DNA from: Paulinella micropora
Lineage: Eukaryota; Cercozoa; Imbricatea; Euglyphida
DNA: 64,000 nt
Assembly: GCA_009731375.1 (NCBI GenBank)
Contig: BJOX01000343.1
Coordinates: 249,169 to 313,168, forward strand
Direction: 5' to 3'
Shown: positions 33,601-47,412 of the stretch, one piece after another
Layout of the letters: each line of letters starts with the position of its first letter
Numbering within the stretch: the first letter of the stretch is position 1
Notes under the pieces: generated by a model
What the model was told of the DNA's origin: nothing
The model's input: the letters and a program-made list of their open reading frames with translations, nothing else
The model's database searches: none
Made by a program: the position numbers and the translations under genes

Positions 33601-33910
33601 TAGGCCACAGTCGACTAGAACCCTTGGCTTTGTCCTCGAAGTATTCCTTTACTACTTCTTCGTCCAAGTCAGCCCAATCATTCCACTCTGCTATCTCTTC
33701 CCAAGCTAGTATAAATGGGGGCACCTCTCTACCCTTAAGCTGTATCCCTAATACATTTTCGCGATGTACATATTGTTTGTGGGCGTCAGCACCCTGCAGC
33801 ACTTCCTTAGGGGCCTTAGCATTACAGCTTTGCACTACCTGCCTATGCAATAGAATCCATGCCTCTTTGCAGGTGAACGTAATCTTATTGTCTGTCTTAC
33901 TCGTAGTCAT
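30646..33910 (-). pseudogene. Gag-protease polyprotein, retroelement copy R3 (stop codon, gap)
   Basis: Same gene as R2. The ATG is at 33,908-33,910; TAA follows codon 354 exactly as in R1, and the frame resumes at an ATG near 32,833 with both CCCH fingers and the first knuckle. 31,796-32,348 is N. R3 shares with R1, against R2, the stop codon and several nearby bases, so R1 and R3 are the closer pair here. One private change gives Ala for Thr near 33,673. Confidence 0.65.
31796..32348. other. Assembly gap (553 N) inside R3
   Basis: Run of N; R2 has about 1 kb here (16,420-17,415). Confidence 0.95.
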
Positions 33911-34511
33911 TTCTAACCATCGTCAGTCTCGAACAGACACACGCTCCACACACACACTTACACACAGCACACAGCTACGCTCTCTACTTGCCAAATAGAG
34001 ATAGTGTCACGCTATGCTTACGCTGTTCTGATGGCACAGACACAGGCAAGCAACCACACACACACACCCACACAGAGAGAACACAACAGAGGTCACGAGC
34101 AGACTCACACACACATTACACAGAATAGTGTTTTGCTTGTCCACGCCACCCTTTACTCTCTCTCTTCAACCACGTGTGTTACCACTGACTCTAATGCTCA
34201 AACTACACTGAGGCTACCTCAGCTACCACCTATGATAGCTTTTTACCTACTAGCAGCTCTATCTGCAAAGTCAGTTCTTCAACCTACCTAGGTTTGTAGT
34301 TGTTTTGGTACAACCACCTAAACACTCACCTTTCGCTCCTCCCCTCGTGTCCTACGCACGGTTCTTCAGAGCTCACTCCCTCACCACACCTCTCTCTCAC
34401 TCCTCACACAGTCACTACAGCAATACAAGGAGTAGATGCAATGATGCAGTACGAATGCAACAAGAACTTAGCAAGGTAAGCTGTTGTGTCCCGTGGGCCA
34501 GGGGTGCTCAA
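33911..34511. other. Leader/LTR-like region of R3
   Basis: Matches R1 and R2 leader with a few substitutions; ends at the same base as R1, before 10 N. Confidence 0.4.
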
Positions 34512-34521
34512 NNNNNNNNNN

Positions 34522-35452
34522 AACACACACACATTGGACAATTAAGTAGACCCTTCCTCCTCAACTACGTCCGTATTGCTATTTGGTACTTTTGCCTTAT
34601 TCATTACGGTTATTAGTATTATTAGTTATTAATACAGTCATTTAGAGTACCTTTTCTGCTACTGGTGGCACTAGCTTTTTACCATTACCATTATTGCCCA
34701 TATCAGGCCGTTTCGTGTGTCATTTTCTGGAGGTACATCTTTTGTATGACGTCGTCAGTTGGACTGGCGGGAATTGTTCAGTATTGCTAAATTCTTTTAC
34801 GTGGGCAGTTGGCCGGTAGGAGGGGGACGCCCCGATTTCCGGTCACCGTTTGCCGAAGTCGCGAGGGTTTTCTCCCAACGGGTTATGAGCCTTGGAGCGT
34901 GACCTGTGCAACGGATCGCAGAGGAGAACCTTCGTTAAAGGGGTGAGGGGTCCACCTTAAGTGACCCCATTACAGGAAAGTGCGCATTTTTTATTGTGTG
35001 GCTACAGCTGATCACTGTAGACACTACCCACACTCTGCTTTGCTGGTGTGCAGTGCAAGGGCAAGGTGGGGGACAGGACAGAGAGCAAGACACCAAAGCG
35101 TGCAGGGCGCAGGGACGGTGAGCCTCCTAAAGGGTGTGGTGCTTTTGTCAGCTCGGTGACGTGACCAGTTGTGATTGAGTGCCGTGGTAACTGGGGGGAT
35201 TGATCACCCCTGGCCCACGGGGCACAACAAGTTACAAAGCCAAAGTACGAAATGACACACGAAACGGTCTGATATGGGCAATAATGGTAATGGTAAAAAG
35301 CTAGTGCCACCAGTAGCAGAAAAGATACTCTAAATGACTATTAATAACTAATAATACTAATAACCGTAATGAATAAGGCAAAAGTACCAAATAGCAATAC
35401 GAACGTAGTTGAGGAGGAAGGGTCTACTTAATTGTCCAATGTGTGTGTGTTG
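34522..35452. repeat. Inverted repeat with arms of about 205 bp
   Basis: 34,522-35,245 is the reverse complement of about 19,742-20,450. From 35,249 on, the same family runs in direct orientation (as 20,242 onward). The first 205 bp and last 205 bp are therefore inverted copies around a 515-bp centre. No gene. Confidence 0.7.
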
Positions 35453-35459
35453 TGAGTGT

Positions 35460-35501
<42 letters not shown>

Positions 35502-35676
35502 GTAAAAATATAACTTTCTAGAATCTTTCTCTTTATATACTACCTTCGTAGATCTTTATCAAGTACAGACACACACACAGACATATTAAATAATACAGCA
35601 ACGATGGTGCTGATGTCACGACAGACAATCACAGACATACAGCAACGATATCGATGGTGCTGCATGTCACTTGAAC

Positions 35677-35709
<33 letters not shown>

Positions 35710-35710
35710 T

Positions 35711-35766
<56 letters not shown>

Positions 35767-36021
35767 GAGAGAGAGGAGAAAAGAATGACAGGAACAAACC
35801 ACAAGAGAGGAGAAAAGAATGTGGACAGGAACAAACCACACACTACACTGATGAAAAGCAGTGATATATAATCACCGTTAGCACGTAGTCACCTGATGAA
35901 TCACTACCGGCGCTGTTAGTGATGAGCTTAGTGATATACTTTTTACTTAGTGATGAGGATAGTGCACTAGACAAGAGGGTTCGTATTTTACTTTTACTGA
36001 GAGATTTTTTGAATAATACTA
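35453..36021. repeat. GA/GT microsatellites and retroelement flank
   Basis: GT and GA runs (35,456-35,502, 35,681-35,780), then DNA matching 20,800-21,013. Similarity to R2 ends at 36,022, where cassette V2 begins in the other copy. Confidence 0.6.
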
Positions 36022-36450
36022 ACACGTCACTAAGTCACCTGCCACACCCCAAACCGCCAAGCTTTGAATTCACCGTTACACATAGAGTGATATTTATTAA
36101 TTTTGGTAAAATAGGTAATTTTCCTTGGGGTGGGCCGGTATGACTAAATACTATTATTAATATTAATAAAATTCTCCATTGCTCCCCTATTTAGGAATAA
36201 CGGCCCCACCTACCTTATGCCACTAACCTCGCATATATGATGGTAAATGATAGTATTTAAAACCCTATCCAGGCATCGCACAGCATGGTATGCGCGCCTA
36301 TGATCTGGGTTATAGGGTCGTACCTAAAAAAACCCGGATCATCCAGTCAACACTTATCAGTGGATTCAAGTTGATGCAGACACAAATGGTAATTTGAATT
36401 TTGAATTCATGCTGCCGGCCGAGGCTGACTTCCTAGAAGCACTTCGCTAC
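36022..36450. other. Unique DNA, nothing recognised
   Basis: AT-rich to mixed DNA after the end of the array; no repeat partner or gene seen. A plus-strand open stretch near 36,394-36,470 (LPAEADFLEALRYLWRLYHR) overlaps the exon on the other strand and was not preferred. Confidence 0.4.
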
Positions 36451-38647
<2,197 letters not shown>

Positions 38648-38682
38648 CTGCAACAGACAGACAGACAATAGATAGATAGATA

Positions 38683-38711
38683 GATGAGATATCGACTAAT
38701 GTCAGAAAAAA
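38683..38711. repeat. 29-bp flanking direct repeat (left)
   Basis: Matches 39,228-39,256 with one mismatch; starts GATGAGATATCGAC. Looks like a target-site duplication. Confidence 0.7.
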
Positions 38712-39227
38712 GGAGCTTCTGATTTCGTCAACCAAGGAATTCTGTGGGTAAAGTATTAACCCGATGCCCAGCTAAGCCGTGATGTTTGCACGGAAGGGAC
38801 TGATACAGGCGATACCAAATCTCCCTAGTACCAGGCGGGGCCAGGGCTCGTTCCATAAGCGCCCCTTGCAGAACGAGCTCCCACCTCCATTACAGAGGAC
38901 CCAGTAAGCAGATGGAGTTTCGAGACTGTTCGACAGTCTAGTATAAACCGACAGAGCACTGTGGGTTTTATTCCGGGCTCAACAAGCGAGAAAGGGCACC
39001 CTGAGGGAACAGGATTGTGCTTCCCGTCGCTATTTCGGCATGTGACTTATAGGCGTATGGCTAGGCACACATAAGGCACCCCACCACGGGCCCAGCACAC
39101 CCACACCATCCCCTAATTCTCTGTCTGTCGACAGATGGCACCCATTTCAAAAAACCAAGCCCAAGGGGGGTCAGTGACACCTCAAGTGGCCTTGGTTCAC
39201 TCCGTGGAGTAAGTGATGAGATCAACT
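38712..39227 (-). mobile_element. 516-bp interspersed repeat with flanking 29-bp repeats
   Basis: Non-coding insertion between 29-bp direct repeats. About 215 bp of it recur at the window end (63,787-64,000) in reverse orientation at roughly 95% identity. There the copy begins partway through the element. If the minus strand is the sense strand, that is a 5' truncation, typical of target-primed retroposition. No RT, poly-A or clear pol III promoter was seen. Confidence 0.6.
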
Positions 39228-39256
39228 GATGAAATATCGACTAATGTCAGAAAAAA
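39228..39256. repeat. 29-bp flanking direct repeat (right)
   Basis: Right partner of 38,683-38,711, followed by GATA repeats. Confidence 0.7.
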
Positions 39257-40190
<934 letters not shown>

Positions 40191-40207
40191 GATGGACGGG
40201 CCGGGCT

Positions 40208-40247
40208 ACCCCCACGCAAAAGTCGGTCTTTTTTGAAAAGTCGGTCC
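40208..40247 (+). repeat. Left terminal inverted repeat
   Basis: Pairs with 44,019-44,058; one mismatch (G/A in AAAGTCGGTC). Confidence 0.85.
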
Positions 40248-41133
40248 GTTGATTTTTTAGCTCAGACGGGATGACTTTGAGGTTATCGTTTGTAGGAACG
40301 CGAGGTCGGATTGAGGAGCGGTTGACACCATTCGAAAGCGATGAGACGTAGATTTATATTACACCATTTTCATGTTGAAAAGTCAAGATGGTGAGAAGAA
40401 AATAATTTTTAAAATTTAACATCTTAATTTCATAAATATAAAATTACTTTGAAAAACTAAGAACTCGAAGCGAAATCAAGAATTTTACAGCAGATTTCGA
40501 TTAATCTTAGTAAAAGAACTCATGCTATTTCTATTGTATTATTTTCAGAAGAATCGGATGTGCGTAACCTACTTGAATATTTTTTCAAAAATGAAATGAT
40601 TTTCTAGTAAGAAACCAATATTAATATTAAATTAATTTTCAAGTTTAACAAACTGCCGTCCAGACCAAGCTCGAAATGGAAATTAAGTGTATTCTTCAAT
40701 AATAACTTGAAAAATCTTTCTGAATAGGTTTTACTGATTATTAAAGAACGATACTTGCTCAGTGACACTAGTATTAATAGATAGCAAAGTTGACTATAAT
40801 ATTATATTACTGTGGCAATGAGCTAAAGATAGAGATATGTATACTGTCTAGCATTATAATTTCTCGATAGAATCAAGAAAACAATGAAAAATATATACAT
40901 GACGTATACATGATTTGTAGTATTGTTAGTACAAAAAATTCAAGTATGAGGTTACGACTGGCCATGGCTAGGATATCGATAGGAAAAAACAATAAGAATT
41001 TTGAATTGAAATCGAGCCAGTCTTGGACATTCACTACATGCTGAGCTGCTACAATGTATGATAATAGTTATGTATTTCTATTTAGATGTTTTGAGTCCTG
41101 AGTTATGAATAGAATGAGAAAAAGAATCGATAG

Positions 41134-43581
41134 TTATTTCTTAGCCTTGCACTTAGCCTTGACGTTACAAAATCGTTCGTGTTTTTTTTCGAAAGATCCA
41201 CATTGCATACAGTCAGGGCACCACCAAAGCTGACACTTCTCACATGAGTGCCAAGCGTTGGGGTCATCTTCATCCTCTGACACCTGCTGAAGGGCCTCTT
41301 GGGAATTCCAGATGGACCACCAAGCAAAACAAGTGACACATTTGCAATCATCCGCAGCTTCCTTTTTGCTAGGATTGTAATTCTCGCTGTCACGTCGTAC
41401 TTTATCGATGAGTTTGTTGCGTGCATTTTCCGTTTTCTCCTTCGCCTTAGCGCGAGAAGGGCTGAGAAAGTCACCATGACCTGCGTCAAGTGCCTTCTTG
41501 TACTTCTTTGCTAACAGCTTCGCCTCCTCTATCTCTGCTTTGTCTTGAGCTTCTTTTTCTTTCTCCACAGCCGCCGCCTTTGCAGCATCTTCTTTCTCCT
41601 TCCTGTTGGCAGCAGCAATGTTCTCCAGCTGACGATCATAGTCAGGAAAGGTAGGAAAAACTGATCTCATATTGCCTATCGGAGTTTTGGTTGATTTTTC
41701 TTGTTTTCTGAAGCGCTTGTCAAGGTTATCTGTTGGGATATCCATTGTGTCGAATTCTTTTTCGAGAATGCAGTGAGTATACTCTGTACTTTCGATCGGA
41801 CTATACGCTTCGATGCAGGCCATGCATTTCTTCAGAACATGCTGCAAGGTCTTGTCACGCCTGGCGTTCGGCTTACTCGTAAAATATCCACATTCAGTCA
41901 GTAAGAACTGCTGGTCGTCCTTAAACACCCTTTCCCAGCCGTCGATTGCACGCTTGGGTGTGTGCAGCTCCTTCAATGCCACATGCACGTGGAAAATTGC
42001 AAACATAATAACGTTCCGAATGTCTGCAGTGAATTTGAGTCTATCTTTTTCCAGGCGCTTGAAGGCTGCATCGATCTGACTTCTGAGTAGCTTGGTGGTT
42101 TTGTGAAACAACTCTTCGTACTTGCCGTGTCTCACACTTGAATGCTCTGATGTGTGGAGACGAGAGTTATCATTGCACGATGTAAATGCAGAAGTAGAGC
42201 CAGGAGGAAAATGTAATTTGATGTAAGAGTCAACGATCTCTTGCTTGAGGACTGGATCCTTGATTGCCTTCACCATACCGCCCTCCCCATCCATTTGAAC
42301 ATACGTTCCCGCGGAATAATCCCGACGTGCTTCCGCCAACTCCTCCTTGGTTGTAGCAACGTATGGCAGAATCACCTTTCGCCAGTATGTTTGGAAAGCT
42401 AACATCTCATTCTTCTCAAGCTTGTCATGAGTCAATATCACCAAACCAAACTCCTTCAATACCATGGTCTTTACTTCACCGTCCGGAACGGCATTGATCG
42501 CTAGCCTGATGCATGCCTTCAAAAAACGACCTGACTTCACGGTGGCTTGTAACAATTTTACACGAAACTTGTTGTGCCGAAGGAACTCTGTGTCACTCTC
42601 GTTCCTAGATCTTGTCAAAGGATTGCAGAGGCGGAACAGTTCTGCTTCGATCTCATCGTCCGGAACGCGTGGATCTTTTGCAACAGAAATCAGCATTCGG
42701 TCTTTCGTGCCTTTTGTCAGTCCACCAATACACAAGATAACAGGATCAAAGCACAGTGCAAGATTGTCATCGACTATTGGTGTTTTGGCGCTCTCCACAG
42801 CAGCAAGCAGAGCGTTCTTCTGCTTGACTTGCCGTTTGGTATACTTTTTACCTTCCTTTTGCAGCTCCTTTTTTCTCTCTGCTTCTGCAACATCGTGTTC
42901 TGCCAATGCAATTTCCCAATCTTCCTGTGCAAAATTAGGTGCAGTTGGGTCCAGCCGCCCGCCCGGTTTCATTCCTCGATTTTTGCCAATACAGAATGAG
43001 AGTGCATTTCGTAAGTTATTGCGAGCATTCGTCCTCGTGTCTGTTGTAGTTTGCCCTTCGTTTCTGTTGTATTCTGCACTACTGTGCCAGGCACGCTGTT
43101 TCGTTGTTTCAGAGATAGGCCGCGGGCGTGGAAGCTTGCCATCCTTCTCCCTCAGCTCCGAATCGATCTTCACAAGCTCCTTACCAAACTCAGTCTCGTT
43201 GAAAGTCTTATCATTAAGTTGGCGCTCAAGAGTCCTTTGATACAAGTGTGTCTTTAGTTCAGCTGATAGGATCGGAGGACAGTGAGCAGGATTTGGTGCA
43301 ATACTGACCAGCGCACGTCTGAAGTTGGTTTTCAGAGTGGTAGCGCCCATTCGTCTACTGTGAGGAAACAACCACCGCTGAATGACAAGTAACATAGTCT
43401 TGCGTTTGACTCCGAGCTGCACAAACAAGTCCCAGATAATTTGTTCTTGTAGAGTAAGCACACGGACTGTTGGATGTCTTGTCTTCGTTTTCTTATTTAG
43501 CTGTTTTCGGCCTGAATGAGCAGCTCTTCTACATCCCGCACGCGTTTCGAGAATCGGGTCCGATCTTCTGTCTTCTTCCAT
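41134..43581 (-). CDS. Putative DDE-type transposase of an undescribed family, 815 aa
   Basis: Likely cuts and rejoins the element's own ends. The start is the ATG at 43,579-43,581; no intron is needed. The N-terminal 1-120 is basic (a possible DNA-binding region) and the centre mixed alpha/beta. A MDGEG motif (D431) and a PPGST...CNDN motif (459-472) resemble the D-G-E and P-x-S-T...QPCD blocks that I recall from pogo/CENP-B-like protist transposases, with D471 one residue off the usual place. A long Lys/Glu/Ala coiled coil (654-698) is followed by a C-terminal Cys/His cluster (C746, C748, C751, C780, C783, C788, C791, C794, H801, C805), probably zinc-binding. Its placement between matching terminal repeats is the strongest support. 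The family assignment is inference; a different nuclease fold is possible. Confidence 0.6.
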   Translation of the reverse strand: MEEDRRSDPILETRAGCRRAAHSGRKQLNKKTKTRHPTVRVLTLQEQIIWDLFVQLGVKRKTMLLVIQRWLFPHSRRMGATTLKTNFRRALVSIAPNPAHCPPILSAELKTHLYQRTLERQLNDKTFNETEFGKELVKIDSELREKDGKLPRPRPISETTKQRAWHSSAEYNRNEGQTTTDTRTNARNNLRNALSFCIGKNRGMKPGGRLDPTAPNFAQEDWEIALAEHDVAEAERKKELQKEGKKYTKRQVKQKNALLAAVESAKTPIVDDNLALCFDPVILCIGGLTKGTKDRMLISVAKDPRVPDDEIEAELFRLCNPLTRSRNESDTEFLRHNKFRVKLLQATVKSGRFLKACIRLAINAVPDGEVKTMVLKEFGLVILTHDKLEKNEMLAFQTYWRKVILPYVATTKEELAEARRDYSAGTYVQMDGEGGMVKAIKDPVLKQEIVDSYIKLHFPPGSTSAFTSCNDNSRLHTSEHSSVRHGKYEELFHKTTKLLRSQIDAAFKRLEKDRLKFTADIRNVIMFAIFHVHVALKELHTPKRAIDGWERVFKDDQQFLLTECGYFTSKPNARRDKTLQHVLKKCMACIEAYSPIESTEYTHCILEKEFDTMDIPTDNLDKRFRKQEKSTKTPIGNMRSVFPTFPDYDRQLENIAAANRKEKEDAAKAAAVEKEKEAQDKAEIEEAKLLAKKYKKALDAGHGDFLSPSRAKAKEKTENARNKLIDKVRRDSENYNPSKKEAADDCKCVTCFAWWSIWNSQEALQQVSEDEDDPNAWHSCEKCQLWWCPDCMQCGSFEKKHERFCNVKAKCKAKK

Positions 43582-44018
43582 CCTGGAACACTTATACGTT
43601 TGCTTGACATGAAGATGCAGCTTCAGAGCTCCTAGAAAAGATATTTTCGTTATGTTGCAGTCACAAAGCCACAGCTACCATCATAGCAGATTCAAAGGTT
43701 CAAAGGCGTGCCTTGAAGCCGCTAAGCATCGATCGCGCGCAGCTGCTATATCAAAACAACGCCCACCCCTTAGCAAATAAATCCACACCAACTGATGCTC
43801 GCTGGTGAATGCTTACAAGCACGCAGCACGCCGAAACCACTTCCACAACTTTCAATTGTACCTAAACGTGCACGAAAAACCTGTGACGTGAAAAAACAAA
43901 ACTGATGAACTTACTCCTACGGGTCCTACGAATGTCCCCAGCTACTTACTTTTGCAATCCAACACCTACAGCGAACACAAGCTCAATCAGATCACCTTCA
44001 CCACCCCTCTGAAACCCA

Positions 44019-44058
44019 GGACCGACTTTTCAAAAAAGACTGACTTTTGCGTGGGGGT
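44019..44058 (-). repeat. Right terminal inverted repeat
   Basis: Partner of 40,208-40,247. Confidence 0.85.
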
Positions 44059-44940
44059 GACGGGGCGATGTGAGGTTTGCTAATTTTAAGTCGGGGGCCA
44101 GGCCTGGCAGGGGACGAACTTGAAAGAAAGCAAGTAGAAAAGTATGAGAACTTGAAAGAAAAGTACTAGTTTTGGTGTTGTAGAAATACAGTTAATTTGA
44201 CAAATTGTTAGTTTTGTTACAGAACCCTAGGTGCGAATGCTTGTACTACTACTACTAGTACTAAAACTGCTCAGAACAAATTTTAAAACAAGCAAAGCAA
44301 ATTAAAGCAAACAAACAATAGAAACAAAACAAACAAAAACATGTACAAACAAAAACATATACCTGTATACCTACAAAATATTTTAATAAACAAAATAAAA
44401 CAAACAAAAACAAAACAAAACAAAACATGTACAAAAACAAACAAACACAAACAAATTAAACAGAAACAAAACAAATTAAAACAAAATAAAACAAAAACTA
44501 GATATGACGATCGCGACATCAACATCGATATCGATATCGATCGTATACGTACGCATGATGTCATCATGATCAAAATGTTCTTTTATGATGCACTGTGTCA
44601 TGTATACGTACATGTACATGTGCGTAGGTACGTATACGCGGCGCGGCGCGCAACCCCCTTGTGCACACTAACTAGCTATTACTTAATTTTCAGCTACGCG
44701 TCGCAGCCACTGCATCGCGCAAGTACAAACTAGCAATACTGCTGCAACTTGTGATATCGATATGGTTCGAAATCTTCCTCAAACAATTGCATTGATTGGT
44801 GACACTTAAGAATCCGATCGCGAATCAGTTAACATCGATATCGATCTCTATCTCGAGAATCCAAGATTAAATTCCGTTTGCGAAGGAAACTTTCTCTTCA
44901 ACTCAACGACAAACAACTTGCTGCTCGACAAAGGCATACA
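44059..44940. other. AT-rich DNA without a gene
   Basis: AAACA/AAAT-rich tract (44,280-44,500), then ATCGAT-rich DNA. Nothing coding supported. Confidence 0.5.
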
Positions 44941-44961
44941 TACATACATATATATGTATAC

Positions 44962-45012
<51 letters not shown>

Positions 45013-45132
45013 TATATATACATATACATATATATATGTATGTATGTATGTATGTATATGTATATATATATTATATATATACATATATATATATACATAT
45101 ATATAATATGTATGTATGTATGTATGTATATG

Positions 45133-45167
<35 letters not shown>

Positions 45168-45205
45168 AATATATGTATATATATTATATATACATATATA
45201 CTATA
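44941..45205. repeat. TA / TATG microsatellite
   Basis: Almost pure TA with TATG islands, able to form long hairpins. Confidence 0.9.
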
Positions 45206-45640
45206 TATATTGTTTTTTTGCTTGTTTGCTAGTTTATTTTTTCTTTTCTTTTTTTATTTTATTTTTTCTTGTCATTTCTTTTCTTTTTATTTCATTAACT
45301 TAGAATTTTAATGATAAGCGTGTTAAACTCATAGTAAAAATCCAGTATTTAAATGATCAATAGATGTAATTTTTTAATTTATTTTTATGCATGATCAATT
45401 ACGTGCCAGCATTGTATACGTATACGTAGTATTTATTGATAGTAATTAGATGCACAACATATCCAAATTTAGATATGTGTGCACACGTCCGACATGAGAT
45501 TCATATGAATGCACTAGTTTATAACTGTAATTAAATAATTTCAGTTAAATCATGATTAGCTGTTTTATTTATTTAGTTTCTTCCTTATAATTATTTTTAT
45601 GCTTCTGCAAGCACAGCTAATTTTATGTTAACTCATACAT
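45206..45640. other. AT-rich DNA, nothing recognised
   Basis: T-rich to 45,300, then AT-rich; no gene or repeat partner seen. Confidence 0.5.
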
Positions 45641-45671
45641 TTGTTGTTGTTGTTATGGTTGTTGTTGTTGT

Positions 45672-45715
<44 letters not shown>

Positions 45716-45920
45716 TTGTTGTTGTTGTTGTTATTGTTGTTGTTGTTATGGTTGTTCTTCTTATTGTCGTTGTTGTTGCATGTGTATGTACATGTGTATG
45801 TACATGTGTATGTACATGTGTATGTTCATGTGTATATGTGTACGTGCATATGTATGGTATGCCTATGTGCATGTGTGTAGTATGTCTGTGTGTGTATGTG
45901 TGTGTGTGTATGTCTGTGTA
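45641..45920. repeat. GTT and TGTA/TGTG microsatellites
   Basis: GTT/GCT units to 45,780, then four TGTATGTACA-type units and TG-rich DNA. Confidence 0.85.
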
Positions 45921-45946
45921 TGTGTTGAAAAACATTAATGTAATGC

Positions 45947-46715
45947 ATGAATGCTAGGTATTGTGCTTTCGATATGGATACTCTAGATGATTTTATCGAA
46001 GATGGATCATCATCTGCAGAAAGCAAGTCTGAATCTGATGTCACTGTTATTTCTCACGTGGCTGATATCGTAGTCCCAGATTGTATCGTCTCAGATTTTA
46101 ATTTATTTTCTGAAAACGAAGTTGAATCTAATGATATTATTCTTAATTCTCTCGGTACAAAGAGCAAAGAATATTGTATCATCGGAGAGATTGAAGATGA
46201 GAGAGAACTTAATATAATAAAAAATATTCACTTCAACATCAGTTCAGACTTCTGTGACTCCACATCGTAATATGAAGAAACCTTTTGTTTTGGAATCAGT
46301 TGTAAGGAAATATTGTTGGAAACAGGATACCAGCAACAACAACAACAATAACAACAGCAACAACAACAACAACAACAACAACAGCAACAACAACAACAAC
46401 AACAGCAACAGCAACAGCAACAACAACAACAGCAACAACAACAACAGCAACAACAACAACAGCAGCAGAAGCAGCAGCAACAGCAACAACAACAGCAACA
46501 ACAACATCAACAACAACAGCAGCAACAGCAGCAAGGTTAAATATAAGAAAAGAAAATCAAGAAAAAAAGTTTATCATGATCAGATCATCAGGCATCGTCA
46601 CAAGATCAAAGAAAGCAATCGCAAATTCACAAGGAAAATTAGAAAGATGAATCGAAAAGATGATAACGTGAGTGTTGGTATGACATTCTTGGAAATGATA
46701 ATAAAACACAATTGA
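45947..46715 (+). CDS. Possible polar protein gene with CAA-repeat tract (two frames)
   Basis: Unrecognised. A first frame (ATG 45,947, stop at 46,268-46,270) is acidic, with a DDFIEDGSSSAESKSESD stretch. A second, overlapping frame runs 46,254-46,715 through a CAA/CAG tract read as Asn/Ser and ends in a very basic tail (KKRKSRKKVY, RKIRKMNRKDD). One indel or a short intron near 46,235-46,270 would join them. The acidic start, homopolymer middle and basic end look protein-like, but AT-rich DNA can give such frames by chance. Confidence 0.3.
46335..46535. repeat. CAA/CAG trinucleotide tract
   Basis: About 200 bp of CAACAA with CAG interruptions. Confidence 0.85.
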
Positions 46716-47064
46716 ATAGATAGTTGATTTTATTAGCGTTCTTTTGCGTTCCTTTACTTATATTATTCAGCTAGTTAGAGATGTCTTTCAAGCGTAATTC
46801 ATGTTGAATCATTAGTGTTTTTCTGTAATTACCGATATTAAAATTAACATTTATTGTTATTATTATGCAAGTATTAATTATAATATATTAAAGTGAATAA
46901 TATATATCAGATACACATGATACATCTTTCTTCAAGAATACCATATTTGAAACTTCTCGCTACATATGTAGCAGAGATACTTGCTATAAAATTTTAGACT
47001 GTTATATATATACATATATATATATATGTGTGAGTGTGTGTGTGTTTATCAGACCTGTCTATTC
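46716..47064. other. AT-rich DNA, nothing recognised
   Basis: No gene; a short TA/TG microsatellite at 47,005-47,045. Confidence 0.5.
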
Positions 47065-47412
47065 GCTTATGTACCATAAGAGACCAAAAACCCAAAAAAT
47101 TACACACATTTATCAAAACATGCTTTGTTTCATAAAAACACACACATGTTTCCCAAAATATAATAAACAGAGCAATGGAAGACGAATTCGGACAAAATAA
47201 CGAAAAAAAAAACATGTTTTTTCCTACATGTTTTTTCAAAAAACATATGCATAAATAAATTTATGTTCTTTTTGTCGTTATTTTGTCAAAATTCGTCTTC
47301 CATTGCTATGTTTGTTATATTTTGGGAAACATGTGTTTGTTTTTATGAAACCAATGCATGTTTTTGAGAAATGTGTGTATGTTTTTTTGTTTTTGGTCGC
47401 TTATGTACCGGT
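47065..47412. mobile_element. Foldback (palindromic) element
   Basis: Two arms of about 170 bp in inverted orientation: 47,070-47,225 and 47,250-47,410. They share GACCAAAAAC, ACACATGTTTCCCAAAATATAA and GCAATGGAAGACGAATT. Ends near GTACC/GGTAC. No gene inside. It abuts the copia relic on its right. Confidence 0.65.

Larger units (their letters stand above)
40208..44058. mobile_element. DNA transposon with 40-bp terminal inverted repeats
   Basis: Termini 40,208-40,247 and 44,019-44,058 are inverted repeats with one mismatch in 40, beginning ACCCCCACGCAAAAGTC. The 3,851-bp interior holds one intact 815-codon gene on the minus strand and AT-rich flanks. The bases just outside (GACGGGCCG at 40,195; GACGGGGCG at 44,059) are similar but do not abut cleanly on the left, so the target duplication is uncertain. 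An intact gene and near-perfect ends suggest recent activity. Confidence 0.8.

Noticed and set aside
38760-38800. tRNA A-box-like GGCTTAGCTGG in the 516-bp repeat (minus strand)
   Set aside because: It lies near the 3' end of the presumed sense strand, the B-box match is poor and no cloverleaf forms.
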